Shown piece by piece: positions 1 through 5,377 of a stretch of 5,580 nucleotides of DNA. The DNA lies in NCBI RefSeq assembly GCF_900766215.1, contig NZ_CAAFUQ010000058.1, positions 1 to 5,580 of the forward strand, written 5' to 3'. The position numbers were made by a program, and so were the translations under genes. The notes under the pieces are model-generated. The model saw nothing but the letters and a program-made list of their open reading frames with translations. It made no database searches and was not told the origin of the DNA. The DNA comes from an uncultured Finegoldia sp. Lineage in GTDB: Bacteria; Bacillota; Clostridia; Tissierellales; Peptoniphilaceae. The number at the start of each line of letters is the position of its first letter. Position 1 is the first letter of the stretch.

Positions 1-1
1 C

Positions 2-154
2 AATAAATTCTATCGAAGTTTACGCACTGCCTCTACCACGATTAAAGGCATGGAAGCCATTCGAGGATTATATAAGAAAACCCGAAAAGAAGGTACTCTC
101 TTCGGGTTTTCGGTCTGTACTGAAATCAAGGTATTATTGGGAATCCCAGCTTAA
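2..154 (+). CDS. IS1216-type transposase, C-terminal fragment (5' part outside window)
   Basis: The frame starting at base 2 is open to a TAA at 152-154 and encodes 50 residues. It starts NKFYRSLRTASTTIKGMEAI and ends in KVLLGIPA, which I recognise as the C-terminus of IS1216/IS6-family DDE transposases. This enzyme carries out replicative (cointegrate-forming) transposition of the element. The catalytic core lies upstream of the window and cannot be judged. The stop codon is followed by about 54 bases to the end of the inverted repeat, the usual arrangement for this element. The exact IS1216 variant cannot be told from the fragment. Confidence 0.88.
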   Translation, partial: NKFYRSLRTASTTIKGMEAIRGLYKKTRKEGTLFGFSVCTEIKVLLGIPA

Positions 155-183
155 ATCATAGATACTGTAAGGGATTTTATTCT

Positions 184-1152
184 TTATTTAAAACTTTGCA
201 ACAGAACCGTCTCATCTACCTTTTGTACAACAGCTTCCTTGACAGAATGAAAAAAGGTTAACATTCCTACTAGAAGCATAACTGAAAAGGCCAATGTAGA
301 TATTAATGAGCTGATTCTTTTAATATTCCAGCAATTTTCTTCCACAGCAACGAACAAAGAAAGTCGGTTAAAACGGAGCGACAAAAAACGAAGAGACGCC
401 AAGGTCCCTGCTATTAACGGATCAAAAATCAAGATTAAACCTGTAAATAGTAAAATTATTTTCATAGTTGTGTATCCACTAACAATTGAAACAATCAAAA
501 GGATAATACCTAAAGCTAACTTAATTCTAAATAAAAATTTTTCTTTAATAGTAGATTGAGACTTAAACGTGCTGCCTTCTTTCTGTTTACTTTCTACTTC
601 GATATTCATACTTTTTAGATTTTTTGAACCGCACCATATAAAAAATAAAATTGCAGAAACAATAACTAGTAGATAAATATAAATTGGAATATGTTCGACC
701 TTCATGTCTTGATAATTAGACAAAAATACTCTTGAAAACACTATGCCTGTGAAAAGTCCAATAACGGCTGTAACAGAACTTAGCAGAAAGCTTTCAATAC
801 TTAAAATCTGCTGAATTTTTTTGTATTTCATACCTAACTTATATAGCAGTTGGAATTCTTTCTTTCTCCCTTGAATAACAATCGAGTATGTATTATAAAT
901 AATAAATAAAGAAAAACCTACAAGAACTCCCGTCCCTAATTGTAAAAATAATTTCATATTTTTAAAGTCTTTTTTTAATAAATAGTCTGCTAACTCATTT
1001 TCAATTCTGTAGTTTATTGTATAAATAACTCCTAAAGAAAATGTCAATAGCAGCATTGTTACAAAAAATATCAATATGATGAAAAGAAACTTACTACTAT
1101 TTTTTTTTAAATTTTCTCGAATATATATCCACATATTTCTCACATCCTTCAT
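184..1152 (-). CDS. FtsX/BceB-like ABC transporter permease, truncated by IS1216
   Basis: The product is a membrane subunit of a peptide-handling ABC transporter; BceB-type permeases export or expel antimicrobial peptides and give resistance or immunity. The 322-residue frame has about seven hydrophobic segments, near residues 24-48, 70-90, 115-140, 155-173, 212-228, 230-250 and 283-305. Cytoplasmic stretches such as QGRKKEFQLLYKLGM (about 94-108) are typical of the FtsX/MacB permease fold. BceB-type proteins are usually about 620-670 residues, so the large extracellular domain and the last helices are missing. The final seven residues (VLLQSFK) and the stop are read from the IS inverted repeat, and native sequence ends near residue 315. 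The gene starts 7 bases after the protease stop. The first ATG has a poor ribosome site; Met7 (ATG at 1134) sits 10 bases after AAGGA and may be the real start. The partner ATPase is not in the window. It is probably non-functional. Confidence 0.85.
   Translation of the reverse strand: MKDVRNMWIYIRENLKKNSSKFLFIILIFFVTMLLLTFSLGVIYTINYRIENELADYLLKKDFKNMKLFLQLGTGVLVGFSLFIIYNTYSIVIQGRKKEFQLLYKLGMKYKKIQQILSIESFLLSSVTAVIGLFTGIVFSRVFLSNYQDMKVEHIPIYIYLLVIVSAILFFIWCGSKNLKSMNIEVESKQKEGSTFKSQSTIKEKFLFRIKLALGIILLIVSIVSGYTTMKIILLFTGLILIFDPLIAGTLASLRFLSLRFNRLSLFVAVEENCWNIKRISSLISTLAFSVMLLVGMLTFFHSVKEAVVQKVDETVLLQSFK
191..208. repeat. Terminal inverted repeat (IRR) of the IS1216-like element
   Basis: The 18 bases AAACTTTGCAACAGAACC match the known IS1216 end; read on the other strand they begin GGTTCTGTTGC. 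They mark the exact junction between the insertion sequence and the disrupted permease gene. The partner repeat lies outside the window. Confidence 0.88.
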
Positions 1153-1159
1153 AATGTCT

Positions 1160-2347
1160 TCAAAAAGATTTTAATGCTTTCTTAAAAGAAAGAAGTACTT
1201 GTATTAGACTTATAAATGCCATTACATAGACGAAAATGCTTAGTACTGTTGAACTAAAACCAAATACGTTTAGATAATTCAATGTTATACGTATAATAGA
1301 AAAAATCCCTGCAATACCAATAACATATGAAAGAATAAAATAAAGAAACAATCCAATCATTTTTTTGTTTTGAAATTTTTTTAAAATTGAGGTCTCTTTT
1401 TTTATTACTCCTGCAAGAAGCAACAATAACTGCCATCTTGTCCCTTCACTACCATATATGATTGTAAAAATATGGTATCCATCACTCGTTGATAGCGGTA
1501 ATAAACTACTAAAAAGATACCCTATATTAAGAAGAGCTATATAACCAAACCACCAATTATTTGTAATGATAAATAAGCATAATGAGAAAAATATCAGTAT
1601 ACAGTTATTTATCATACCAAAACCTAATATCTTAACTCGTTTCCAACTATCGATCGTATACATATCTGAATAACGAATATATATCACTGGAGAAAATCCC
1701 CATTTCAAACGAATGTTTAAGCTTTTCCATCCAACATTATAGTAATTAGATGATAATAAATGACCTAATTCGTGAAAAACAAGTGATCCGCTTCCAGCAA
1801 ATAAAATAACAATAATATCTACTTTAGTCACATTTAGAATTGAAAAATTTATCTGGCTTATGTAAGAATCTATTAGTTGAACTGGAAATTTAATAATAAT
1901 AATTGGAAATCCAATTAACATTACAGCTATCAACAATAAATTTAAATAATATATGCCTTTAGTCACTCTCTCAATTCTTTTTTGAATAGCAAATAAAGGA
2001 ATTTCAAATAGTTTCCGACTATTCAACTCAAACTCGATATTACTTTGACTATTTGTATTTGGGTACGTACACAAATTATGCTTACTTAATATGGTTCTCA
2101 TTTTTTCGTAGCTAATCGTACTATTTTCATGTAAAAATTCTTTTACTTCTTCAATTTTTTCTTTCTTAAGCAAAGGAATCAAACCTTCAAAAAAAGTATA
2201 TTGTTCCTTTGAAAGTTTTATATATTTACTTCTTTTTTCACTTATCAAAAAATATTTAGTATCTTTCATAGATTTATCTTTAATAAGAGTAACATCATCA
2301 ACGACTAGCCCTTTTGATTTATCTAAGTCAAGTTTTTGTGTATCCAA
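1160..2347 (-). CDS. M50-type (site-2-protease-like) membrane metalloprotease of a RiPP operon
   Basis: The 395-residue product is likely a membrane-embedded zinc protease that trims a modified peptide or its leader. The zinc motif HELGH is at residues 192-196 (His192, Glu193, His196), in a hydrophobic segment. A second motif, STSDGYH (286-292), sits where M50 enzymes carry the metal-binding Asp. Hydrophobic segments lie near 132-153, 176-198, 243-262, 266-283, 305-315, 330-356 and 365-387. Residues about 30-90 are soluble, and the run YFLISEKRSKYIKLSKEQY recalls PqqD-like recognition domains; that is inference. The start is TTG, with AAGGA nine bases upstream, and it overlaps the maturase gene by 20 bases, so the two are probably translationally coupled. 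B. subtilis YydH is the functional analogue in the epipeptide operon. I am confident of the protease family; the substrate is unknown. Confidence 0.85.
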   Translation of the reverse strand: MDTQKLDLDKSKGLVVDDVTLIKDKSMKDTKYFLISEKRSKYIKLSKEQYTFFEGLIPLLKKEKIEEVKEFLHENSTISYEKMRTILSKHNLCTYPNTNSQSNIEFELNSRKLFEIPLFAIQKRIERVTKGIYYLNLLLIAVMLIGFPIIIIKFPVQLIDSYISQINFSILNVTKVDIIVILFAGSGSLVFHELGHLLSSNYYNVGWKSLNIRLKWGFSPVIYIRYSDMYTIDSWKRVKILGFGMINNCILIFFSLCLFIITNNWWFGYIALLNIGYLFSSLLPLSTSDGYHIFTIIYGSEGTRWQLLLLLAGVIKKETSILKKFQNKKMIGLFLYFILSYVIGIAGIFSIIRITLNYLNVFGFSSTVLSIFVYVMAFISLIQVLLSFKKALKSF

Positions 2348-3710
2348 AATTACCAGTCCTTTTTGAAACTTTTTTAAAACTATCCCAAAAAAGTTTATAT
2401 TCAGCTGATGTTTTATCCATAGTAGCTAAAGTCTTAATAGATTCTTCAATGGTCGTTCTAGAAAAAGTACATCTTGGTGAACTAACTACGTACATATCTC
2501 CATGAGATTGAAATTGAATTCCCTTACAAAATACAGAGCAGATTTTTCTTGCAAAACATGCCTGGCATTCAGGTGCATCTTGTCTACTAACATTGGCGAT
2601 GCCATGTGCTTTTTCATAATTCAATCCTTCTTCTATATTTCCCATATTAAATTTTTCTTCATTTACAAACATTTGACATGGATAGATATGCATATTTGTA
2701 TCAAAAAACAGCGAGTGTCCTGCATTACAGTCCCTTAAAGAACGATCTTTAGCAATTTGAATGAGTGGAGCAATAATTCCAGAAGGGATTTGATCTGTTT
2801 CTCCTTTGTAGAGTTTTCCTATATAATACTGCGTGATTTCTCTAGTAAAGCTTTCTAGATTTGATAGCAAGCGTTCACCAGTAATAGCTAATGATTCTAC
2901 AGCTGTATCTACAGGTACTATAGCAAGATTTTCCCACCCTAACTCATCCATTGCTTTTGCCCACTTAACTCCATCACCTTGTTGATAATTCTCTAGATGA
3001 TTTCTATTTATCGTTGCTTGTAAGACATATGAAACACCTTGCTCTTTCATTCTATTTATTCCTTTTACCACATTGTCATATACACTCAGCTTTCCATCTC
3101 CCTGATAAATCCTTGCAAGATCATTCAATTTTTTAGGTCCATCCAAGCTTGTAACAATAAATATGTTGTTATCTTTTAGAAATTCTATTGCTTTACTTGA
3201 AATTCCAACTAGATTAGTACAAATAGATGTTGGTGGAAATTCCATATCATTTTTTTTAAAGAAATCTTGTGCTTCCTTAACAAATGACTTGATTTCTCTA
3301 AAATTAATCATCGGCTCTCCACCAAAAAAGCACATACTTTTGATGCCATCTGAATAATTTTCAAGTGCAAATCTAACTGCATTCATATAGTTTTCTTTAG
3401 TAAAAAATGCAGGTTTATCCGATACAGATCCATACTCTCCCTCACCTGCAAAGCAATATGTACAACCGAGATTACATGTTCTAGCAGACATAAATGTCAA
3501 CGCAACAGTCCCTCTACCTGGAACTTTTTCTACAGCTACATCCGAACTATTTTCCTTTTTAAATTGTTTAAGTAGTTCATCTATCTGTTCGTTAGTCATC
3601 TGATCTACGGACAGTTCTTTAGAAACTCTCATCATTCGAGAAGTTTCAGGATGGAAAAAAATATTAAATTGCTCTTGATCACTATTTATTAAATATACCT
3701 GATTCTGCAT
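2328..3710 (-). CDS. Radical SAM/SPASM peptide maturase
   Basis: This cytoplasmic iron-sulfur enzyme would use S-adenosylmethionine radicals to modify a ribosomal peptide, for instance by thioether or C-C crosslinks. It has 460 residues from the chosen start. The radical SAM cluster motif CNLGCTYC is at 79-86 (Cys79, 83, 86), the SAM-binding GGEP at 130-133, and TSLDGP at 187-192. The C-terminal SPASM domain has its full seven-cysteine set: Cys328, Cys345, then C-x2-C-x5-C-x3-C at 382-395, and Cys414. It should therefore carry two auxiliary 4Fe-4S clusters. The N-terminal 70 residues could bind a leader peptide. The ATG at 3710 was chosen because AGGAGG lies six bases upstream; the in-frame ATG at 3725 overlaps that ribosome site. 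It is the first gene of the leftward operon. The reaction and the substrate peptide cannot be read from the sequence; Cys-rich-peptide maturases of the CcpM/PapB kind are a possible relation. Confidence 0.92.
   Translation of the reverse strand: MQNQVYLINSDQEQFNIFFHPETSRMMRVSKELSVDQMTNEQIDELLKQFKKENSSDVAVEKVPGRGTVALTFMSARTCNLGCTYCFAGEGEYGSVSDKPAFFTKENYMNAVRFALENYSDGIKSMCFFGGEPMINFREIKSFVKEAQDFFKKNDMEFPPTSICTNLVGISSKAIEFLKDNNIFIVTSLDGPKKLNDLARIYQGDGKLSVYDNVVKGINRMKEQGVSYVLQATINRNHLENYQQGDGVKWAKAMDELGWENLAIVPVDTAVESLAITGERLLSNLESFTREITQYYIGKLYKGETDQIPSGIIAPLIQIAKDRSLRDCNAGHSLFFDTNMHIYPCQMFVNEEKFNMGNIEEGLNYEKAHGIANVSRQDAPECQACFARKICSVFCKGIQFQSHGDMYVVSSPRCTFSRTTIEESIKTLATMDKTSAEYKLFWDSFKKVSKRTGNFGYTKT
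2357..2361 (-). promoter_or_regulatory. Ribosome binding site of the M50 protease gene
   Basis: AAGGA on the minus strand lies nine bases before the TTG at 2347, inside the 3' end of the maturase gene. It supports the TTG start and translational coupling of the two genes. Confidence 0.6.
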
Positions 3711-3716
3711 ACTTTT

Positions 3717-3722
3717 CCTCCT
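3717..3722 (-). promoter_or_regulatory. Ribosome binding site deciding the maturase start
   Basis: AGGAGG, a near-perfect Shine-Dalgarno sequence, lies six bases before the ATG at 3710. The upstream in-frame ATG at 3725 overlaps it and so cannot be the efficient start. Confidence 0.8.
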
Positions 3723-3728
3723 CATATA

Positions 3729-3778
3729 TTAGTACTCGCTTCATAAAATCATTTAGTACTCGCTTCATAAAATCATTT
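3729..3778. repeat. 24-bp tandem duplication in the maturase mRNA leader
   Basis: Two perfect head-to-tail copies (3729-3752 and 3753-3776, with two further matching bases) carry the core AGTACTCGCTTCATAAAAT. They end a few bases before the ribosome site of the radical SAM gene. On the minus strand each copy contains ATGAAGCGAGTACTAA. Because 24 bases is eight codons, one minus-strand frame stays open through both copies (ATG at 3768, TAG at 3682, 28 residues beginning MKRVLNDFMKRVL). It runs into the maturase gene in another frame and has no ribosome site of its own. Confidence 0.9.
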
Positions 3779-3805
3779 TAAATTTACAAATAATGAAATA
3801 CCATG

Positions 3806-3834
3806 TATATAGTTTAAAGGAACAGGAATGTAAA
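3806..3834 (-). promoter_or_regulatory. Predicted sigma-A promoter of the maturase-protease-permease operon
   Basis: On the minus strand, TTTACA (3834-3829) and TATATA (3811-3806) are separated by 17 bases; each hexamer differs from consensus at one position. Transcription would begin near 3799 and give a leader of about 90 bases that includes the 24-bp tandem repeat. Confidence 0.6.
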
Positions 3835-3890
3835 TTAAATAAGTAAAAGCGGAAAATTGTTATGAATCCATAGATAATTTTTTAGTAATG

Positions 3891-3919
3891 TTTACACTTT
3901 AAATGTTATAGAATAAAAT
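3891..3919 (+). promoter_or_regulatory. Predicted sigma-A promoter of the phosphopantetheinyl transferase gene
   Basis: TTTACA (3891-3896) and TAAAAT (3914-3919) are separated by 17 bases; each is one base from consensus. Transcription would start near 3926, about 80 bases before the TTG start. It points away from the operon promoter, about 56 bases separating the two -35 boxes. Confidence 0.58.
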
Positions 3920-3990
3920 GATAGGTAATATGGATGCCTACAATCTTTTTAAATCATTTTGTCTAGAGATACACCTATTCATAAAATAGC

Positions 3991-3996
3991 AAGGAG
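3991..3996 (+). promoter_or_regulatory. Ribosome binding site supporting a TTG start
   Basis: AAGGAG lies nine bases before the TTG at 4006. No ATG occurs at a suitable distance, so TTG is the likely start of the transferase gene. Confidence 0.75.
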
Positions 3997-4005
3997 AAAA
4001 AAGTA

Positions 4006-4794
4006 TTGCTTAACTCACACATTCTTTTACTAAAATTGAAGTCCAACCCAGTTCCAAAAAAGCTTATTATTTCTTATGGGAAATTTGAATCAAATGATTT
4101 TAAATTTCCTATCGCTTTTCTTAGCGAGCGCGAACAACATATTTGTAATAGTTATCGTAATCTCAACAGAAAAATGACCTATCAAATAGGTAGATATGCA
4201 GCAAAAACTGCTGTTTCTCTCTTGTTGAATGAATCAAATCTTCAAAAATTAGAAATTCTAGTTGGTTGTTTCTCTCAGCCTATTATTCAGTATGAACAAT
4301 TCAGCATGCAGGGAGTCTCGCTGTCCCATACAAAAAATGCAACAATCGCACTGGCATTTCCAGCATCAATTTGTGCCGGTGTAGATATAGAACTGGTTTC
4401 AAAACAAAAAGAAAATACCCTTTACTCAAACATAGAAAATCATGAAAAAAATATTGTTGACCAATTAGATAAGCAAAACCAAAGATTACAATATAGTGTT
4501 TTATTATGGACAATAAAAGAAAGTCTGTCTAAAGCAGTACTAACTGGTTTAACACTGCCATTATCATTTTTTTCAGTAAAGTCCGTTACCTGTCATAAAA
4601 ATATTTGGGTTTCTGAATTTGTTCATTTCAAAAACTTTAAATGTCTATCTTTTTTTTCTGATCAACATTGGATTTCACTTACTTTACCAGCTTATTTAAT
4701 TGAGCAAATACAAGAAAGCACGCAGCATAAAGTAGAACTACTTGCCTTTTGGGATTTAGAAATTAACGGAACCGATAATGATATTCATAAATAA
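4006..4794 (+). CDS. Sfp-type 4'-phosphopantetheinyl transferase
   Basis: Enzymes of this family move the 4'-phosphopantetheine arm of coenzyme A onto a serine of carrier proteins, turning apo- into holo-forms for fatty acid, polyketide or non-ribosomal peptide synthesis. The 262-residue product is about the size of Sfp. Family motifs appear in order: GRYAAKTAVSLLL (62-74), SLSHTKNA (105-112, with the conserved His108), GVDIE (125-129, Mg-binding Asp127 and Glu129), and WTIKESLSKA (168-177, Glu172 and Lys176). These are followed by TGLTLPLSFFSV, which matches the GKGLSLPLDSF region of Sfp. All expected catalytic residues are present, so it is probably active. The start is TTG with a good ribosome site. 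It is divergent from the radical SAM operon, and no carrier protein or synthetase gene is in the window. Its substrate is unknown; a carrier protein encoded outside the window, or elsewhere in the genome, is possible. Confidence 0.88.
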   Translation: MLNSHILLLKLKSNPVPKKLIISYGKFESNDFKFPIAFLSEREQHICNSYRNLNRKMTYQIGRYAAKTAVSLLLNESNLQKLEILVGCFSQPIIQYEQFSMQGVSLSHTKNATIALAFPASICAGVDIELVSKQKENTLYSNIENHEKNIVDQLDKQNQRLQYSVLLWTIKESLSKAVLTGLTLPLSFFSVKSVTCHKNIWVSEFVHFKNFKCLSFFSDQHWISLTLPAYLIEQIQESTQHKVELLAFWDLEINGTDNDIHK

Positions 4795-4866
4795 TGACAT
4801 AAGCCGTTTTGTTGGGATCATTCCATCTTTCAGGGTAAGTGCCTAGTAACATAATAACCATAATCA
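4795..4866. other. Spacer between the transferase gene and the IS200/IS605 remnant
   Basis: No clear terminator or ribosome-site-supported gene is seen. Short open frames cross it on both strands (22 residues plus, 32 residues minus) but overlap the end of the transferase gene and lack convincing ribosome sites. Confidence 0.5.
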
Positions 4867-4892
4867 AAACCACCCGTGTGAACGGGTAGTTT
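4867..4892. repeat. Subterminal hairpin of the IS200/IS605 remnant
   Basis: AAAC-C-ACCCGT pairs with ACGGGT-A-GTTT around a GTGA loop: ten pairs and one C/A mismatch. TnpA of this family recognises such imperfect hairpins near the element ends. The assignment rests on its position downstream of the tnpA remnant. Confidence 0.6.
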
Positions 4893-4967
4893 GTTCTGCG
4901 GCTGTAATCCACTATTACCGCCCTAAACCTAAAAGGCTTACCGAAAAAGTTCCCTTCCGCACCACAT

Positions 4968-5320
4968 TTACTTACAGCTCATTAATGGAGCTATTTCATT
5001 TTTTATAATTTTTTGTCCTGTGAACGGATCTACTTCTTCAAACACCGTTAGCTGAGCAGCTACGTAATCTTCACGAAGTTGATTACGAATATATTCTTCT
5101 ATCTACTTTTTATTTATTCCTACTGTATCCACGTAGTAACCGCGACACCAGAATTTTCTATTTCCATAACGATATTTTACTATGCCTATCAAATATAATT
5201 AAGCTACCTTTTCCTTTTAAATCCCAATGAATTGAGAGACACTTAATTTCGGAGAAATGCATACTAGCATATGAATATGATCCATACATGTTAACAATTT
5301 GGAAGGCTTTTTAATCCCTC
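4968..5320 (-). pseudogene. tnpA: IS200/IS605 transposase TnpA (HUH/Y1), degraded
   Basis: TnpA is a small (about 150-residue) single-strand transposase with an HUH motif and one catalytic tyrosine. Reading leftward from about 5320, the frame gives CMDHIHMLV, with the HUH-type HIH, then SVSQFIG, and hits TAA. The homology goes on one frame over as DLKGKGSLIIFDRHSK, then returns to the first frame as VKYRYGNRKFWCRGYYVDTVG. An in-frame TAG at 5103-5105 follows NKK, just before IEEYIRNQ, which contains the likely catalytic Tyr. The frame ends with PFTGQ and a TAA at 4968. Two frameshifts, one nonsense codon and the missing N-terminal third leave no functional product. The segment pattern is that of the family, so I am confident of the identity. 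Confidence 0.82.
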
Positions 5321-5339
5321 GCTAGAAGCTATCCTGAGA

Positions 5340-5377
5340 GCTTGGGACAAAAAGCATTTTGGATTTTTGTCCCAGGC
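5340..5377. repeat. Long hairpin, possible bidirectional terminator or intergenic repeat
   Basis: TGGGACAAAAA (5343-5353) and TTTTTGTCCCA (5364-5374) form a perfect 11-bp stem around a 10-base loop. The stem extends to 14 pairs with one G-T wobble. The A/T run lies inside the stem on both strands, as in bidirectional terminator-like repeats of low-GC Gram-positive genomes. It follows the truncated end of the IS200/IS605 remnant. Confidence 0.6.

Larger units (their letters stand above)
1..208 (+). mobile_element. Right end of an IS1216-like (IS6 family) insertion sequence
   Basis: The segment holds the last 50 codons of an IS6-family transposase, a short untranslated tail and an 18-bp terminal inverted repeat ending at 208. 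The element is cut by the left edge of the window, so its left end and the second target-site copy are not visible. IS1216 elements are common in enterococcal plasmids and usually make 8-bp target duplications. The first 8 bases outside the element (209-216, gtctcatc) would be one copy. The element lies inside the leftward ABC permease gene and is oriented against it. Confidence 0.9.
4867..5320 (-). mobile_element. Decayed IS200/IS605-family element, right end retained
   Basis: A broken tnpA (minus strand) is followed by about 100 bases of non-coding tail that ends in a subterminal hairpin at 4867-4892. This is the expected design of the right end of IS200/IS605 elements, which use hairpins rather than inverted terminal repeats. 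The left end and the first part of tnpA are missing; recognisable similarity stops near 5320. Outer limits are approximate. Confidence 0.7.

Noticed and set aside
2502..2738. Plus-strand 78-residue open frame with several cysteines
   Set aside because: It is antisense to the SPASM domain; its cysteines arise from the reverse of the cysteine-rich coding region. No ribosome site or promoter.
3711..3725. Upstream in-frame ATG (3725) as start of the radical SAM gene
   Set aside because: It overlaps the AGGAGG ribosome site of the ATG at 3710 and has no good ribosome site itself.
3729..3778. CRISPR or iteron array
   Set aside because: Only two direct copies without spacers; this is a simple tandem duplication.
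3793..3846. Plus-strand 17-residue frame (MKYHVYSLKEQECKLNK)
   Set aside because: No ribosome site; it lies over the operon promoter on the other strand and before the plus promoter, so it would not be transcribed from it.
3918..3989. Plus-strand 23-residue frame before the transferase gene
   Set aside because: Its ATG overlaps the predicted -10 box and lies upstream of the predicted transcript start, and it has no ribosome site.
4778..4846. Plus-strand frame of 22 residues overlapping the end of the transferase gene (contains ISRFVGIIPSF)
   Set aside because: Considered as a small peptide or precursor; no convincing ribosome site, very short, and no leader/core character.
4763..4861. Minus-strand frame of 32 residues starting ATG at 4861 (contains TYPERWNDPNKTAYVI)
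   Set aside because: It looks protein-like but has only a weak ribosome site, overlaps the 3' end of the transferase gene antisense, and I do not recognise it.
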